Shown: piece by piece, positions 38,007-47,599 of the stretch
How the letters are laid out: each line of letters begins with the position of its first letter
Numbering within the stretch: the first letter of the stretch is position 1
From: Actinomadura oligospora ATCC 43269
GTDB taxonomy: Bacteria; Actinomycetota; Actinomycetes; Streptosporangiales; Streptosporangiaceae
DNA: 64,000 nt
Assembly (NCBI RefSeq): GCF_000518265.1
Contig: NZ_JADG01000007.1
Location: forward strand, 310,001 to 374,000
Direction: 5' to 3'
Notes under the pieces: model-generated
The model's database searches: none
The model's input: only the letters and a program-made list of their open reading frames with translations
Told to the model about the DNA's origin: nothing
Position numbers and translations under genes: made by a program

Positions 38007-40925
38007 TCAATCGAACTCGCGAGGAGGCGTCCCCGAGTACTGGGGAAGCGCCTGCGGCTGGAGCCCGTTCGGACCGGGGTCGTTCGGCCCCTTGGTGCAG
38101 TCCGGGTTGTCCGGGTGTGCGTCGCACCACCACTTCGGCTGCGGGTTGCCCGCGCCGCGCGGCGGCTTGTTCGGGTCGCAGAGCGGCTGGTTCTCCCACT
38201 GGCACGCCGGCTTGCCACCGGGCGGCGTGGACGGGGGCGTCGACGGAGGCGGCGTCGTCGGAGTGGTCGGGGTGGTCGGCCTGCACGCCTTCCGGCCCTT
38301 GCCCGGGCCCGGGGTCTGGCCGGCCGGGCAGCTCGGGGCCTCGGTCGGCGAATCGGTCGGCTTCGGCGAGGCGGTCGGCTGGTCCCACTGCTTGGGCTGG
38401 GTGCCCTCGTAGGTCGGAGCCGGGAACGGCTTCGCCGCGAGGTTCTCCCCTTGGATGACCTTCTCCATGAAGGACTTCCAGATCTTCGCGGGGATCGTGC
38501 CACCGTAGACGCTGTTGCCCTGGAAGCCGGGGATGTTCTGGATCGTCTTGTGATCCTTGTTGAACATCGTCACGGCCGTGGACAGCTGCGGAACGTAGCC
38601 CACGAACCAGGCGGCGACGTTCTGTTCGGTGGTACCCGTCTTACCGGCGACCTGGCGTCCGTCGGCGAGCTTCGCCTTCGTCGCGGTACCGCTGCGCACC
38701 ACCGCCTGCATCGCGACGTCGGCCTGGGCGGCGAGATCCGCGCTCATGATCCGCTGGGGCTTCTGCTTGTCCCACGGAAGCGGAACGCTCACCCACTTCT
38801 TGCTGTTCGGGTTGTAGCGCTGGATCTTCTTGATCAGGTGCGGGGTGACCTTCAGGCCGCCGTTGGCGAAGGCCGCGTAGCCGGCCGCCTGGTTGACCGC
38901 GGGAACGTCGGCGATACCGAGGGAGATACCACCCGGGATGCCGCCGCCGGCCTGCTTGATGCCGTCGATCGACTTCTGCGGGACGCCGAAGTCCATGGCG
39001 GTCTTGGCGACCTCGTTCGTCCCCAGCTTGAGGCCGAGCTTGACGTAGGCGGTGTTGACCGACTTCTCGGTCGCCTTGACCAGGTCGATGACGCCCATGG
39101 GCGGGTCGCCCTCGTCGTTCTGGACGCGGTAGCCGCCCTTCACGCGGCACGACTCCGGGGAGACCCCGGCGTTCAGGTCCTCGCCCTGGGAGTCGAAGCA
39201 CTGGGGCGAACGGCCGTCGATCGTGGACTTGACGCTGAAGCCCTGCTTGAGCGCCGTCGCCAGCACGTAGGGCTTGAAGGACGAACCGGCCTGGGCACTG
39301 GGGTTGAAGACGGTGTCGTAGTCGCCGTTGTGCCGCTTGTCGCCGCCGTAGAACGCCTTGATCTCACCGTTGCTCGGGTCCACGGAGACCAGGCCGTTGT
39401 AGACGCTCTTCGGCCACTGCTTGACGCCCGCCTCGTTCACCGCGTCCTGGGCGTACTTCATCCACTTGGGTTCGAGGGTCGTGGTGATCTTGCCGCCGTC
39501 CTTGTCCCAGGTGTCGTCGAAGCCGAGTCCCTTCAGCTCCGCTTCCACCCGCTGCTGGATGTAGACGGCCTGCGAGTTGCCCTTGACGTCGCTCCAGCGC
39601 CGGGTGGTATGGGGGAACTGGGCGTCCTGGTTCTGCTTGTCGGTGATGACGCCCATCTTGACCATGCCGTTCAGGACGTAGTGCCAACGCTCGACCAGCA
39701 GCTTGTGGTTGATCGTGGTGCCCTGGGTGGCGAAGAAACTCGGCCGCTGGATCATCGCGGCGAGCATCGCGGCCTGGCTGTAGTCGAGCTTTCCGACGTC
39801 CTTACCGAAGTAGGCCCGCGAGGCGGCCTGGATCCCGTAGGCGTTGCGCCCGAACGGGACCGTGTTCAGGTACATCTCCAGGATCTGGTTCGGGTCGACC
39901 TTGCGCCGGAGCTTGATGGAGATGAAGATCTCCTTCACCTTCCGGCTCATCGTCTTGTCCCGGCTCAGGCCCGAGTAGTAGTTACGGGCGAGCTGCTGGG
40001 TGATGGTCGAACCACCCTGGACGTCGCCGCCGGTCACCGTCTTGTAGACGGCGCGGCCGAGGCCCTTGGGCGAGACGCCCCAGGTCTCACCGTAGAAGTT
40101 GCGGTCCTCGGCGGCGAGCACCGCCTTCTGGACGACCGGCGGCACCTGCTTCAGCTGGACGCTCTGCCGGTGCGTGCCGGTCCGCACGATCGGCGTGCTG
40201 CCGTTCGCCCACGTGATCGTCGTGCCCTGGGCGTTCACGCCGTCCTGGGCGGTCTTGGGCACGTCGGTGAGCATGTAGCCGACCACGATCAGCGTCGTGA
40301 ACGCGAGCACGCACAGCGCCGTGACGGCCGCGACGATCTTCCAGGACGGGACGTAGCGTCGCCAGCCCTCCTTGCGCGGCTTGCCGTTCTTGCCGCCGCC
40401 ACCGGCGCCGCCTCCGCGGCGTCCGCGGCGGCCTTCGCTCTCCTCCGCGCCCCAGAAGTCGTCTCCTCCCGGACCGCCAGGACCACCTGGCCCGCCGGGG
40501 CCGCTCGGCCCGCCGGGCCCACCGGGGCCGCCGGGGCCGCTCGGCCCACCGGGCCCACCGGGGCCTCCCGGGCCGCCGGGACCGCCGGGACCACCCGGTC
40601 CACCGCCGCCGGGGCCGCGGCCTCCGGGGCCTCCCGGGCCGCCGGGGCCCATGGGGCTACCGACGCCGGGACCGCCGGGGGCGGCGCGGCGCGGCGCGTT
40701 CGGGGGTGCGGCGCGGCGGCCTGGGGCCTGCCTGCCTCCACCCTGGCGGGACGGCGCGCCCCGGCCTCCGACGCGGGCAGGTCTGCGACCTCGCGCGGGG
40801 GCGCCGGGGTCACCGTTCGGTGTACCCCGGCCGGGGGGCATGGCGCTACCGCCGGGGCGGTTGGGGCCCTGCCCCTGGGGCGGGCCCTCTCCGTATTCCG
40901 GTCCGTATTGGCTTCGGTAACTCAC
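38007..40925 (-). CDS. Class A penicillin-binding protein (transglycosylase/transpeptidase)
   Basis: A 972-residue bifunctional peptidoglycan synthase. Residues 1-200 are cytoplasmic and extremely Gly/Pro-rich with collagen-like GPGGPG runs at about 95-160. One transmembrane segment is near 205-230. The GT51 domain has [12 protein letters not shown] near 270; the transpeptidase has its Ser-x-x-Lys in GSSFKPY near 547, the Ser-x-Asn box in KSVNTAY near 622 and KTGTTEQN near 761. The C-terminal tail is Thr/Pro-rich and carries six Cys, including [12 protein letters not shown]. It is next to a second paralog, with which it shares this layout. Confidence 0.93.
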   Translation of the reverse strand: MSYRSQYGPEYGEGPPQGQGPNRPGGSAMPPGRGTPNGDPGAPARGRRPARVGGRGAPSRQGGGRQAPGRRAAPPNAPRRAAPGGPGVGSPMGPGGPGGPGGRGPGGGGPGGPGGPGGPGGPGGPGGPSGPGGPGGPGGPSGPGGPGGPGGPGGDDFWGAEESEGRRGRRGGGAGGGGKNGKPRKEGWRRYVPSWKIVAAVTALCVLAFTTLIVVGYMLTDVPKTAQDGVNAQGTTITWANGSTPIVRTGTHRQSVQLKQVPPVVQKAVLAAEDRNFYGETWGVSPKGLGRAVYKTVTGGDVQGGSTITQQLARNYYSGLSRDKTMSRKVKEIFISIKLRRKVDPNQILEMYLNTVPFGRNAYGIQAASRAYFGKDVGKLDYSQAAMLAAMIQRPSFFATQGTTINHKLLVERWHYVLNGMVKMGVITDKQNQDAQFPHTTRRWSDVKGNSQAVYIQQRVEAELKGLGFDDTWDKDGGKITTTLEPKWMKYAQDAVNEAGVKQWPKSVYNGLVSVDPSNGEIKAFYGGDKRHNGDYDTVFNPSAQAGSSFKPYVLATALKQGFSVKSTIDGRSPQCFDSQGEDLNAGVSPESCRVKGGYRVQNDEGDPPMGVIDLVKATEKSVNTAYVKLGLKLGTNEVAKTAMDFGVPQKSIDGIKQAGGGIPGGISLGIADVPAVNQAAGYAAFANGGLKVTPHLIKKIQRYNPNSKKWVSVPLPWDKQKPQRIMSADLAAQADVAMQAVVRSGTATKAKLADGRQVAGKTGTTEQNVAAWFVGYVPQLSTAVTMFNKDHKTIQNIPGFQGNSVYGGTIPAKIWKSFMEKVIQGENLAAKPFPAPTYEGTQPKQWDQPTASPKPTDSPTEAPSCPAGQTPGPGKGRKACRPTTPTTPTTPPPSTPPSTPPGGKPACQWENQPLCDPNKPPRGAGNPQPKWWCDAHPDNPDCTKGPNDPGPNGLQPQALPQYSGTPPREFD

Positions 40926-41157
40926 ACGACCTCATTGGTGGGGGTACGGCTGTGCGCTGTCCGAGAGTACTGCGCACCACGGGGCGCTGGGGGCGGCCCT
41001 GACGCTCCCGGACGACGGATCAACGCGGGAACGACACAAAAAATCCCAGTTCAAGGGCGGATTTACGCTTTTGTCACCGAATGAGCCAGATCACGCTGAG
41101 CATCGACCCGAGCACCCACAGTCGATGACGGGCTTCTCACTCCCCCTGACAAGACGC

Positions 41158-41190
41158 GAGCCCGGCCCGACGGGTTGTCGGGCCGGGCTC
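41158..41190 (-). terminator. Terminator after the second class A PBP gene
   Basis: GAGCCCGGCCCGAC and GTCGGGCCGGGCTC are exact 14-base arms around GGGTT, 24 bases past the stop of the gene at 41215. It separates the two tandem PBP genes, so each is probably transcribed on its own. Confidence 0.85.
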
Positions 41191-41214
41191 GGCGTCAGCC
41201 GGTCGGTTCCAGGG

Positions 41215-44200
41215 TCACGGTCTCGTCCGGGGCGGTGTCACGAGCAGTCTCGGACGGTCCGTCACGGAGTTCGGCCAGACCGGGCCGTTGTTGCCCCGCC
41301 CCTTCTTGTGACCCTTGCAGCGCGGGTCGCCGGAGTGCATGGAGCACCACCAGTTCGGCGGCGGGTCGGACGGCGGCTGGTTCGGGTTGCAGTTGCCGTC
41401 CGGGAAGGGCGACTGGCACGGCTGCTGGCCGTTGCCATTGCCGTCGCCGTTACCGCCCCCGTTGCCGTCACCGCGGCACTGCGGGTCGTACTGCGCCCAC
41501 GGGTTGTTGTCGCACCACGGCGGACGCTTGTCCTTCTTCTTCTCCTTGTAGACGTCCACCCACTTCTGCGGGGTGCCGACCCACGCGGGCGGCGGGAAGT
41601 CCTGCGCCGCCATGCCCTTGGTGGCCTCGGCCATGTAGGCGTGCCAGATCTTCGCCGGGACGCTGCCGCCGACGACCTCGCCGATGCCGGGCACGACCAG
41701 CGTCTTCCGGTCGTTGTTGTACATGGTCACGGCCGTCGAGATCTGCGGGACGTACCCGACGAACCACGTCGCGATGTTCTTGTCGGTCGTACCGGTCTTA
41801 CCGGCCACCGGACGGTCCGAGAGCGCCGCCGAGGGCGCGGTGCCGCCCGGCTTCACCGGCTGCTGCAGCGCGTAGGTGACGTCCTGCGTGATCGGCTTGG
41901 ACAGCGCGGCCCGCTTCACCTGCCAGTCGAGCTTCTTGTAGACCTTGCCGTCCGACGTGCCGACCCTGCGGATCACGTGCGGCTGGTACCAGGTGCCGCC
42001 GTTGGCGAACACCGAATACCCGGACGCCTGCTCGATCGGTCTGATGTTGTTGATGCCCAGCGCGATGCCGTACTTGTCCTTGTAACTCCCGACCATGTCG
42101 GAACTCACGCCGAGTTGTTCGGCCATCGAGACGATCTCGGACGGGCCGGTCTTCAGCGACAGCTGGGCGAACGCGGTGTTCGTCGACTCCTTCATCGCCT
42201 GGATGAGCGTGATCCCGCCCTTGGCCTGGTGGGAGTTCGGCAGCCCGCCCTGCGTCACGTCGTTGGGCGCGCCGCCCGCGACCGAGTTGCCCTGGCCGTC
42301 GAAGCCCCGTCCGGACCGTCCCTCGACCAGGCTCTTCAGGCCGTAGCCCTTCTCCAGCGCGGCGGCCAGTACGTACGGCTTCATCGCCGATCCGGCCTGC
42401 GCGCTGCCCATCCAGACGTTGTCGTAGGAGTCCTTCAGGTAGCTCGGGCCACCGTAGATCGCCTCGACCTCGCCGTTGCCGGTGTTGACGGACGCCAGCC
42501 CGAGGCGGATGTGCTTCTTCAGCAGCTTGTTGGGATCGACGCCCGGAACCGTCGTCTCGACGGCCCTCCTCGCGGCGGTCATCTTGCGCTGGTCGAACGT
42601 CGTGGTGACCCGCAGGCCCTTCTCGATGACCATCTGCTCGGTGATGCCCTGCCGGTCCAGCTCCTTCAGCGCGCGCTTGATGATGTAGCCGCGCTGCCCG
42701 CCGAACGTGGACGGACCGCCGATCTCCTTCGTCGCGGGCATCTGCTTGCTGTACTGCGCGTACTGCTGGTCGGTCAGGTGGTTCATCTTGCGCATGCCGT
42801 CCAGGACGTACAGGTAGCGCGCCTTGGTCTCGGCCACCCACTGCTTGTTGCCGCTGCGCGGGTCGTACTTGCCCGGCTGCTGGATGATCGCGGCGAGCAG
42901 CGCGCCCTGGTCCGGCTTGAGCTCGTTGACGTGCTTGCCGAAGTAGGTGTTGGACGCTGCCTCGATGCCGTAGGAGTTGCGGCCGAAGTAGATCGTGTTC
43001 AGGTACAGCTCGAGGATCTTGTCCTTGCTGCCGAGCTTGTCCTCCAGCTTCAGCGAGATGAACAGCTCCTGGAACTTACGGCTCATCGTCCGCTTGTCGT
43101 TCAGGTAGTAGTTCTTCGCGAGCTGCTGGGTGATCGTCGAGCCGCCCTGCGTGTCGCCGCCGGACAGGTTCGTCCACACGGCCCGGCTGATGCCCGAGAT
43201 CGAGAAGCCGCTGTCGGAGTAGAAGGAGCGGTTCTCGGCGGCGACGACCGCGTAGCGGACGTCCACCGGCACCTTGCTGATCGGGACGGTGACGCGGTTC
43301 TTGCCGATCCGTCCGACCTCGGTCTTGCCGTCGTTGTAGTAGAAGATCGCGGCCGTCTTCGTCGCGTCCGCCTTCCCCTCGTCCGGGACGGGCGTCTGGG
43401 CGTACGCGATGCCGATCATCGTCCCGAGGCCCGCCGAGACCAGCAGCCCGGACCCGATGACCAGCTTCCAGGACGGCAGGAACCGCCGCCAGCCCGTCGT
43501 CCGGGACCGCAGGTGGTCGTACCAATGCCGCCGGCCGCTCTCCGGCGGCTTCCGCCGCCGCCCGCCGCCGCCCGGACCGCCAGGCCCACCGGGACCGCCA
43601 GGCCCACCGGGCCCTCCCGGACCTCCGGGACCTCTCGGACCTTCCGGCTCTCCGTACCCGAATGTGAACACGCCGGGCATGGCACCCTCACCCGGCAGCC
43701 CTCTCGGAGCACCGCCCGGCCGACCAGAACCGCCCGGCCGACCAGACCCGCCAGGCCCAGGCATCCCGAAGCTGTTCGGCCCACCCGGGCCGTTCGGACC
43801 ACCCGGGGTACCGGGCCTCGGCCCACCGGGACCGTTCGGACCGGCCATGCCACCACCGGGCACACCAGGGCTGCCCGGCATCCCCATGCCAGACGCCCCG
43901 CCGGGGCCGCCAGGCGCACCTGGGCCTCCAGGCGTGCTCGGGCCGTTCGGGGTTCCCATGCCGATGGGCCCGTTCGGGCCGGGCTTGGGGGGAAGGCCAG
44001 GGGTGTCGAAGCTCGCCGTCGCGCCGGGCCCGCCCGGGGCGCCCTGGCCGCCGAACGACGGGGCGCCGGGGCCCGGGGTGTTCGGCCCGTGCGGGGGCGG
44101 CGAGGCCGGGGCGCCGGGGCCGCCGAAGGACGGCGAGCCCGGCGGAGGGGTGGCGCCGGACGGGGCGTTCGAACCGGACGGGGCGTTCGAACCCGTCCCG

Positions 44201-44508
44201 CCACTGAGGGGGGCGGAGCCGAAGCCGCCCGCGCCACCGGCGGCGGAGCCGGTCGCGGACGTCCCTCCCGGACCGGGCGGGGATCCGAAACCCCCCGAAA
44301 GGATGTCTGGTTCGCCCGGGCCCGCGGACGGCGGAGAGCCGCCCGGAGCAGGGCTGTCACCGGGGCCGCCGAAGGCGCCGAAGGCGTCGCGGCCGGGGGT
44401 CGGGGAGGGGTTCGCGGACGTGTCCGGGCTGCCGCCGGGCGCGGGGACGTGCCGTCCGCCCGGCCGCAGCGGACCGGGTTCCGGTCGGGGCTGGCCTGGA
44501 GTGCTCAC
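41215..44508 (-). CDS. Class A penicillin-binding protein with very long collagen-like N-terminal tail
   Basis: A 1097-residue paralog of the preceding PBP. The first 310 or so residues are Gly/Pro/Ser-rich and collagen-like (repeats such as [10 protein letters not shown]). One transmembrane segment lies near 345-370, then GT51 ([12 protein letters not shown] near 428) and transpeptidase boxes GSAMKPY near 703, ESTNTAF near 771, KTGTTDKN near 903. The outer C-tail has six Cys in three pairs, ending with [13 protein letters not shown]. The GTG at 44508 has GAGG close upstream; the frame is open to 44781. It makes peptidoglycan; the tail may bind partners. Confidence 0.93.
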
Positions 44509-44692
44509 GTGACCTCGTTCGGCAGGGGACAACGACAGATGTGGTGTCGGAAGAGTACTGGGCCACCCGGTGAACGGGAGAGGCACGTGCCGGACGCCGG
44601 CGGGCCCTGGGGACGGCTCGCGGCGGCTCGCACGCGGGCCCGGAACGGTGAACGGGCAGGTCCGGCAGGGGGTTCCCGGCGGACGGGCGGGC

Positions 44693-45070
44693 TCACCGAT
44701 CGGGCGGCGGATCTCCGTGACCGAGGACATAGGAACGCGAAAGGTGGTTCCACGAGCAACCCTGGCACACCTCGACCACATAGACCCGGAACTCGCCGTA
44801 CCGGCGCGCCATCTCGGCCAGCTCGGCGGTGCCGGTGACCCGCCCGTCGAGACGTCCGAGCTCGTCCCCGTAGACGTACCGGACGAGGGTCAGCGGGACG
44901 GCGTGGCAGACCGGGCAGGGCGTCTCGGTCGGCTCCCCGTGGAACCGGGCGGCGCGGAGCAGGTAGGGCTGGGCGTCGCAGGCGTCCGCCCGGGTGAGGT
45001 GTCCGGCGCGCAGCTCGGCGAGGGCCGCGCGCTTGGCCAGGCCGTAGTCGACGACCAGCCGCGGCCTCAT
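44693..45070 (-). CDS. DUF5318 family zinc-ribbon-like protein
   Basis: A 125-residue protein. It has two Cys pairs, CPVCH near residue 53 and CQGC near residue 101, that could bind zinc. MRPRLVVDYGLAKRAALAEL and LTRADACDAQPYLLRAARFH match DUF5318, which sits next to PadR and PBP genes in many actinobacteria. Start ATG 45070. Its role is unknown, probably in the envelope-related cluster. Confidence 0.8.
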   Translation of the reverse strand: MRPRLVVDYGLAKRAALAELRAGHLTRADACDAQPYLLRAARFHGEPTETPCPVCHAVPLTLVRYVYGDELGRLDGRVTGTAELAEMARRYGEFRVYVVEVCQGCSWNHLSRSYVLGHGDPPPDR

Positions 45071-45208
45071 GGGCGGCGGTCCCGAGCGCCGTGTCCGGCC
45101 CGCATGCCAGCAGGGTAAGCCGCCCGGCCCGCCCGGGGAAGATCGCCCGCTTCGCCGCCACGGCAGGGGGCTGCGGCGCGGAGGACCGCCCACGCCGCCG
45201 CCCAAGAA

Positions 45209-45385
45209 CATCCGCTCCACGGAGGACCGCCGACTCCGCTGCCCGAGGGCATCCGCTGCCCGGAGGATCGTCCGACTCCACTGCCCGAGGGCGTCCGCTG
45301 CGCGGAAGCAGAGCGGCGCCGGGACGTCTGCTCCATGGACGCAGAGCGGTGCCGGGGCGTGCGCCGTGCGGAGGCAGAGCGGTGG
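45209..45385. repeat. Imperfect intergenic repeats
   Basis: Two units of about 41 bases sharing ATCCGCT...GGAGGA...CGACTCC-CTGCCCGAGGG follow one another from 45209 to about 45291 (unit B differs by a few bases), with part of a third. From about 45305 three copies of GCAGAGCGG followed by GCCGGG-like sequence recur about 34 bases apart. The rest of the 515-base gap 45071-45585 holds no gene but the PadR operator. Confidence 0.6.
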
Positions 45386-45509
45386 CAGAGCCTCCGCAGC
45401 GGGCCTAACCTCGCGGGAAATTGCAGGTCAGGGGCAGGGCGTCCGGTGCGTGTGGCGGTGATCGCATCGGGCGGACTTGCCAGGACGCGCGGTGGTACGT
45501 ATCTTTCAG

Positions 45510-45541
45510 ATGTATCGAGTCGATACATTCACTCGATACAT
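45510..45541 (+). promoter_or_regulatory. PadR operator upstream of the PadR gene
   Basis: ATGTATCGAGTCGATACAT (45510-45528) is a perfect inverted repeat about one central base; a further half-site TCGATACAT follows at 45533-45541. PadR proteins are known to bind ATGT...ACAT palindromes. It lies 45 bases before the PadR start, so autoregulation is likely. Confidence 0.8.
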
Positions 45542-45585
45542 CACATGGAGATATCGGCTCTGCGAACGAACGGACGGGACAACTC

Positions 45586-46212
45586 ATGGCGGGCAAGAAG
45601 GGCGCGGGCGTGCTGGAGCTCGCCGTGCTCGGGCTGCTCCACGAGTCCCCGATGCACGGGTACGAGCTGCGCAAGCAGCTCAACATCCTGCTCGGCATGT
45701 TCCGCGCGTTCTCGTACGGCTCGCTGTACCCGTGCCTCAAGCAGCTCCTCGCCAAGGGGCTCATCGTCGAGGACCGGCCGCAGGAGCCGACCGTGCCCCT
45801 GGCACTGCAGAGCCGGCGCTCGAAGATCGTGTACAAGCTCACCGCCGAAGGCAAGGAGCGGCTCGAGCAGCTGCTCACCGAGGCCGGTCCGGCGGCGTGG
45901 GAGGACGAGGGGTTCGGCGTTCACTTCGCCTTCTTCTCGCACACCCGCGCCGACGTGCGGCTGCGGATCCTCGAAGGCCGGCGCAGCCGGCTGGAGGAGC
46001 GCCTCGAGAGCGTGCGCGCCGCGCTGGCGCGGACCCGCGAGCGGGTCGACTCGTACACCCTCGAGCTGCAGAACCATGGGCTCGAATCCGTCGAGCGCGA
46101 GGTCCGCTGGCTCAACGAGCTGATCGGACGCGAGCGGGCGGAGCAGGAACAAGCCAGAACTTCAGAACGCATTCAATCGATTCAGAACATGCCTCGGGAG
46201 ACCGGCCGCTGA
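45586..46212 (+). CDS. PadR-family transcriptional regulator
   Basis: A 208-residue regulator. The winged helix is at about residues 10-95 (LELAVLGLLHESPMHGYELR, GSLYPCLKQLLAKGLIVED), and the C-terminal half is a long coiled-coil dimerisation arm (SRLEERLESVRAALARTRER). Start ATG 45586. It precedes ino1 in the same direction, 115 bases away. The palindrome at 45510 suits self-control and possibly control of ino1. The gene order PBP, DUF5318, PadR, ino1 is standard in actinobacteria. Confidence 0.88.
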   Translation: MAGKKGAGVLELAVLGLLHESPMHGYELRKQLNILLGMFRAFSYGSLYPCLKQLLAKGLIVEDRPQEPTVPLALQSRRSKIVYKLTAEGKERLEQLLTEAGPAAWEDEGFGVHFAFFSHTRADVRLRILEGRRSRLEERLESVRAALARTRERVDSYTLELQNHGLESVEREVRWLNELIGRERAEQEQARTSERIQSIQNMPRETGR

Positions 46213-46327
46213 CACGCGGCACGGCCTCGAGAGGGACAGGTGAACACCACCTCATGTCCCGCAGAGGTGGCGTTCGTCCTCCGGGGCGAGCGAGGATCGC
46301 AAACCGCTACAGAGAAGGAGCTACCGG

Positions 46328-47407
46328 ATGGGTTCGGTGCGCGTAGCCATCGTGGGTGTGGGCAACTGCGCCTCTTCGCTCGTCCAGGGTGTCGAGTTCT
46401 ACAAGGACGCGGCCCCCGAGACGCGTGTCCCCGGCCTCATGCACGTCCAGTTCGGCGACTACCACGTCGGTGACGTCGAGTTCGTCGCCGCGTTCGACGT
46501 GGACGCCAAGAAGGTCGGCATGGACCTGTCCGAGGCGATCCACGCCAGCGAGAACAACACGATCAAGTTCGCCGACGTCCCGCCGTCGGGCGTGATCGTC
46601 CAGCGCGGCCACACCTACGACGGTCTCGGCGAGTACTACCGCGACATGGTCGAGGAGTCGGACGCCGCGCCGGTCGACGTCGTCCAGGCCCTGAAGGACG
46701 CCAAGGTCGACGTCCTCGTGTCCTACCTGCCGGTGGGCTCCGAGGACGCGGACCGCTTCTACGCGCAGTGCGCCATCGACGCCAAGGTCGCGTTCGTCAA
46801 CGCGCTGCCGGTGTTCATCGCCTCCGACCCCGAGTGGGCCGCCAAGTTCACCGAGGCGGGCGTCCCGATCGTCGGCGACGACATCAAGTCCCAGGTCGGC
46901 GCGACCATCACCCACCGCGTGATGGCCAAGCTGTTCGAGGACCGCGGCGTTGAGCTGCTGCGCACCTACCAGCTCAACTTCGGCGGCAACATGGACTTCA
47001 TGAACATGCTGGAGCGCAAGCGCCTGCAGTCCAAGAAGATCTCCAAGACCCAGTCGGTCACCTCCCAGATCCCGCACGAGATGGCCAAGGCCGACGTGCA
47101 CATCGGCCCGTCCGACCACGTGCCGTGGCTCGACGACCGCAAGTGGGCCTACGTCCGCCTCGAGGGCAAGTCCTTCGGCGACACCCCGCTGAACCTGGAG
47201 TACAAGCTCGAGGTCTGGGACTCCCCGAACTCGGCCGGCGTCATCATCGACGCGGTCCGCGCCGCCAAGATCGCCAAGGACCGCGGCATCGGCGGCCCGA
47301 TCCTGTCGGCCAGCTCCTACTTCATGAAGTCCCCGCCGGAGCAGTACTCCGACGACGACGCGCGCGACGCCGTCGAGGCCTTCATCAAGGGTGAGCTCGA
47401 CCGCTGA
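46328..47407 (+). CDS. ino1: Inositol-3-phosphate synthase
   Basis: A 359-residue enzyme that converts glucose 6-phosphate to inositol 3-phosphate, the first step towards phosphatidylinositol, PIMs and mycothiol. The Rossmann loop [20 protein letters not shown] is at the N-terminus; catalytic Lys-containing stretches [16 protein letters not shown] and [20 protein letters not shown] follow at about 195 and 220. AGGAG lies a few bases before the ATG at 46328. It is directly downstream of PadR and ends in a strong terminator. Confidence 0.97.
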   Translation: MGSVRVAIVGVGNCASSLVQGVEFYKDAAPETRVPGLMHVQFGDYHVGDVEFVAAFDVDAKKVGMDLSEAIHASENNTIKFADVPPSGVIVQRGHTYDGLGEYYRDMVEESDAAPVDVVQALKDAKVDVLVSYLPVGSEDADRFYAQCAIDAKVAFVNALPVFIASDPEWAAKFTEAGVPIVGDDIKSQVGATITHRVMAKLFEDRGVELLRTYQLNFGGNMDFMNMLERKRLQSKKISKTQSVTSQIPHEMAKADVHIGPSDHVPWLDDRKWAYVRLEGKSFGDTPLNLEYKLEVWDSPNSAGVIIDAVRAAKIAKDRGIGGPILSASSYFMKSPPEQYSDDDARDAVEAFIKGELDR

Positions 47408-47474
47408 CCCGAGCCTTGAGGCGGCCGGTGTGAACCGGCCCGCGCCAAGCGCCGGCGGCTGAACGGCCGCCCGA

Positions 47475-47516
47475 GTGACCCCTGACGGGTTCGTCCCGTC
47501 AGGGGTCACTTTGTTT
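47475..47516 (+). terminator. Terminator after ino1
   Basis: GTGACCCCTGACGGG and CCCGTCAGGGGTCAC form a perfect 15-base stem around TTCGT, followed by TTTGTTT: a textbook rho-independent terminator. Confidence 0.95.
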
Positions 47517-47599
47517 CATAGGGAAAATCGGCATACAGCGCCCGTTGTCACGCTCTGGCTCTACCCTGACACCCCGCGTGATATCTCCGGGAGGCTCCG

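Noticed and set aside
37998..44838. Two very long plus-strand frames opposite the PBP genes
   Set aside because: They mirror the PBP genes; collagen-like coding on one strand leaves the other free of stops.
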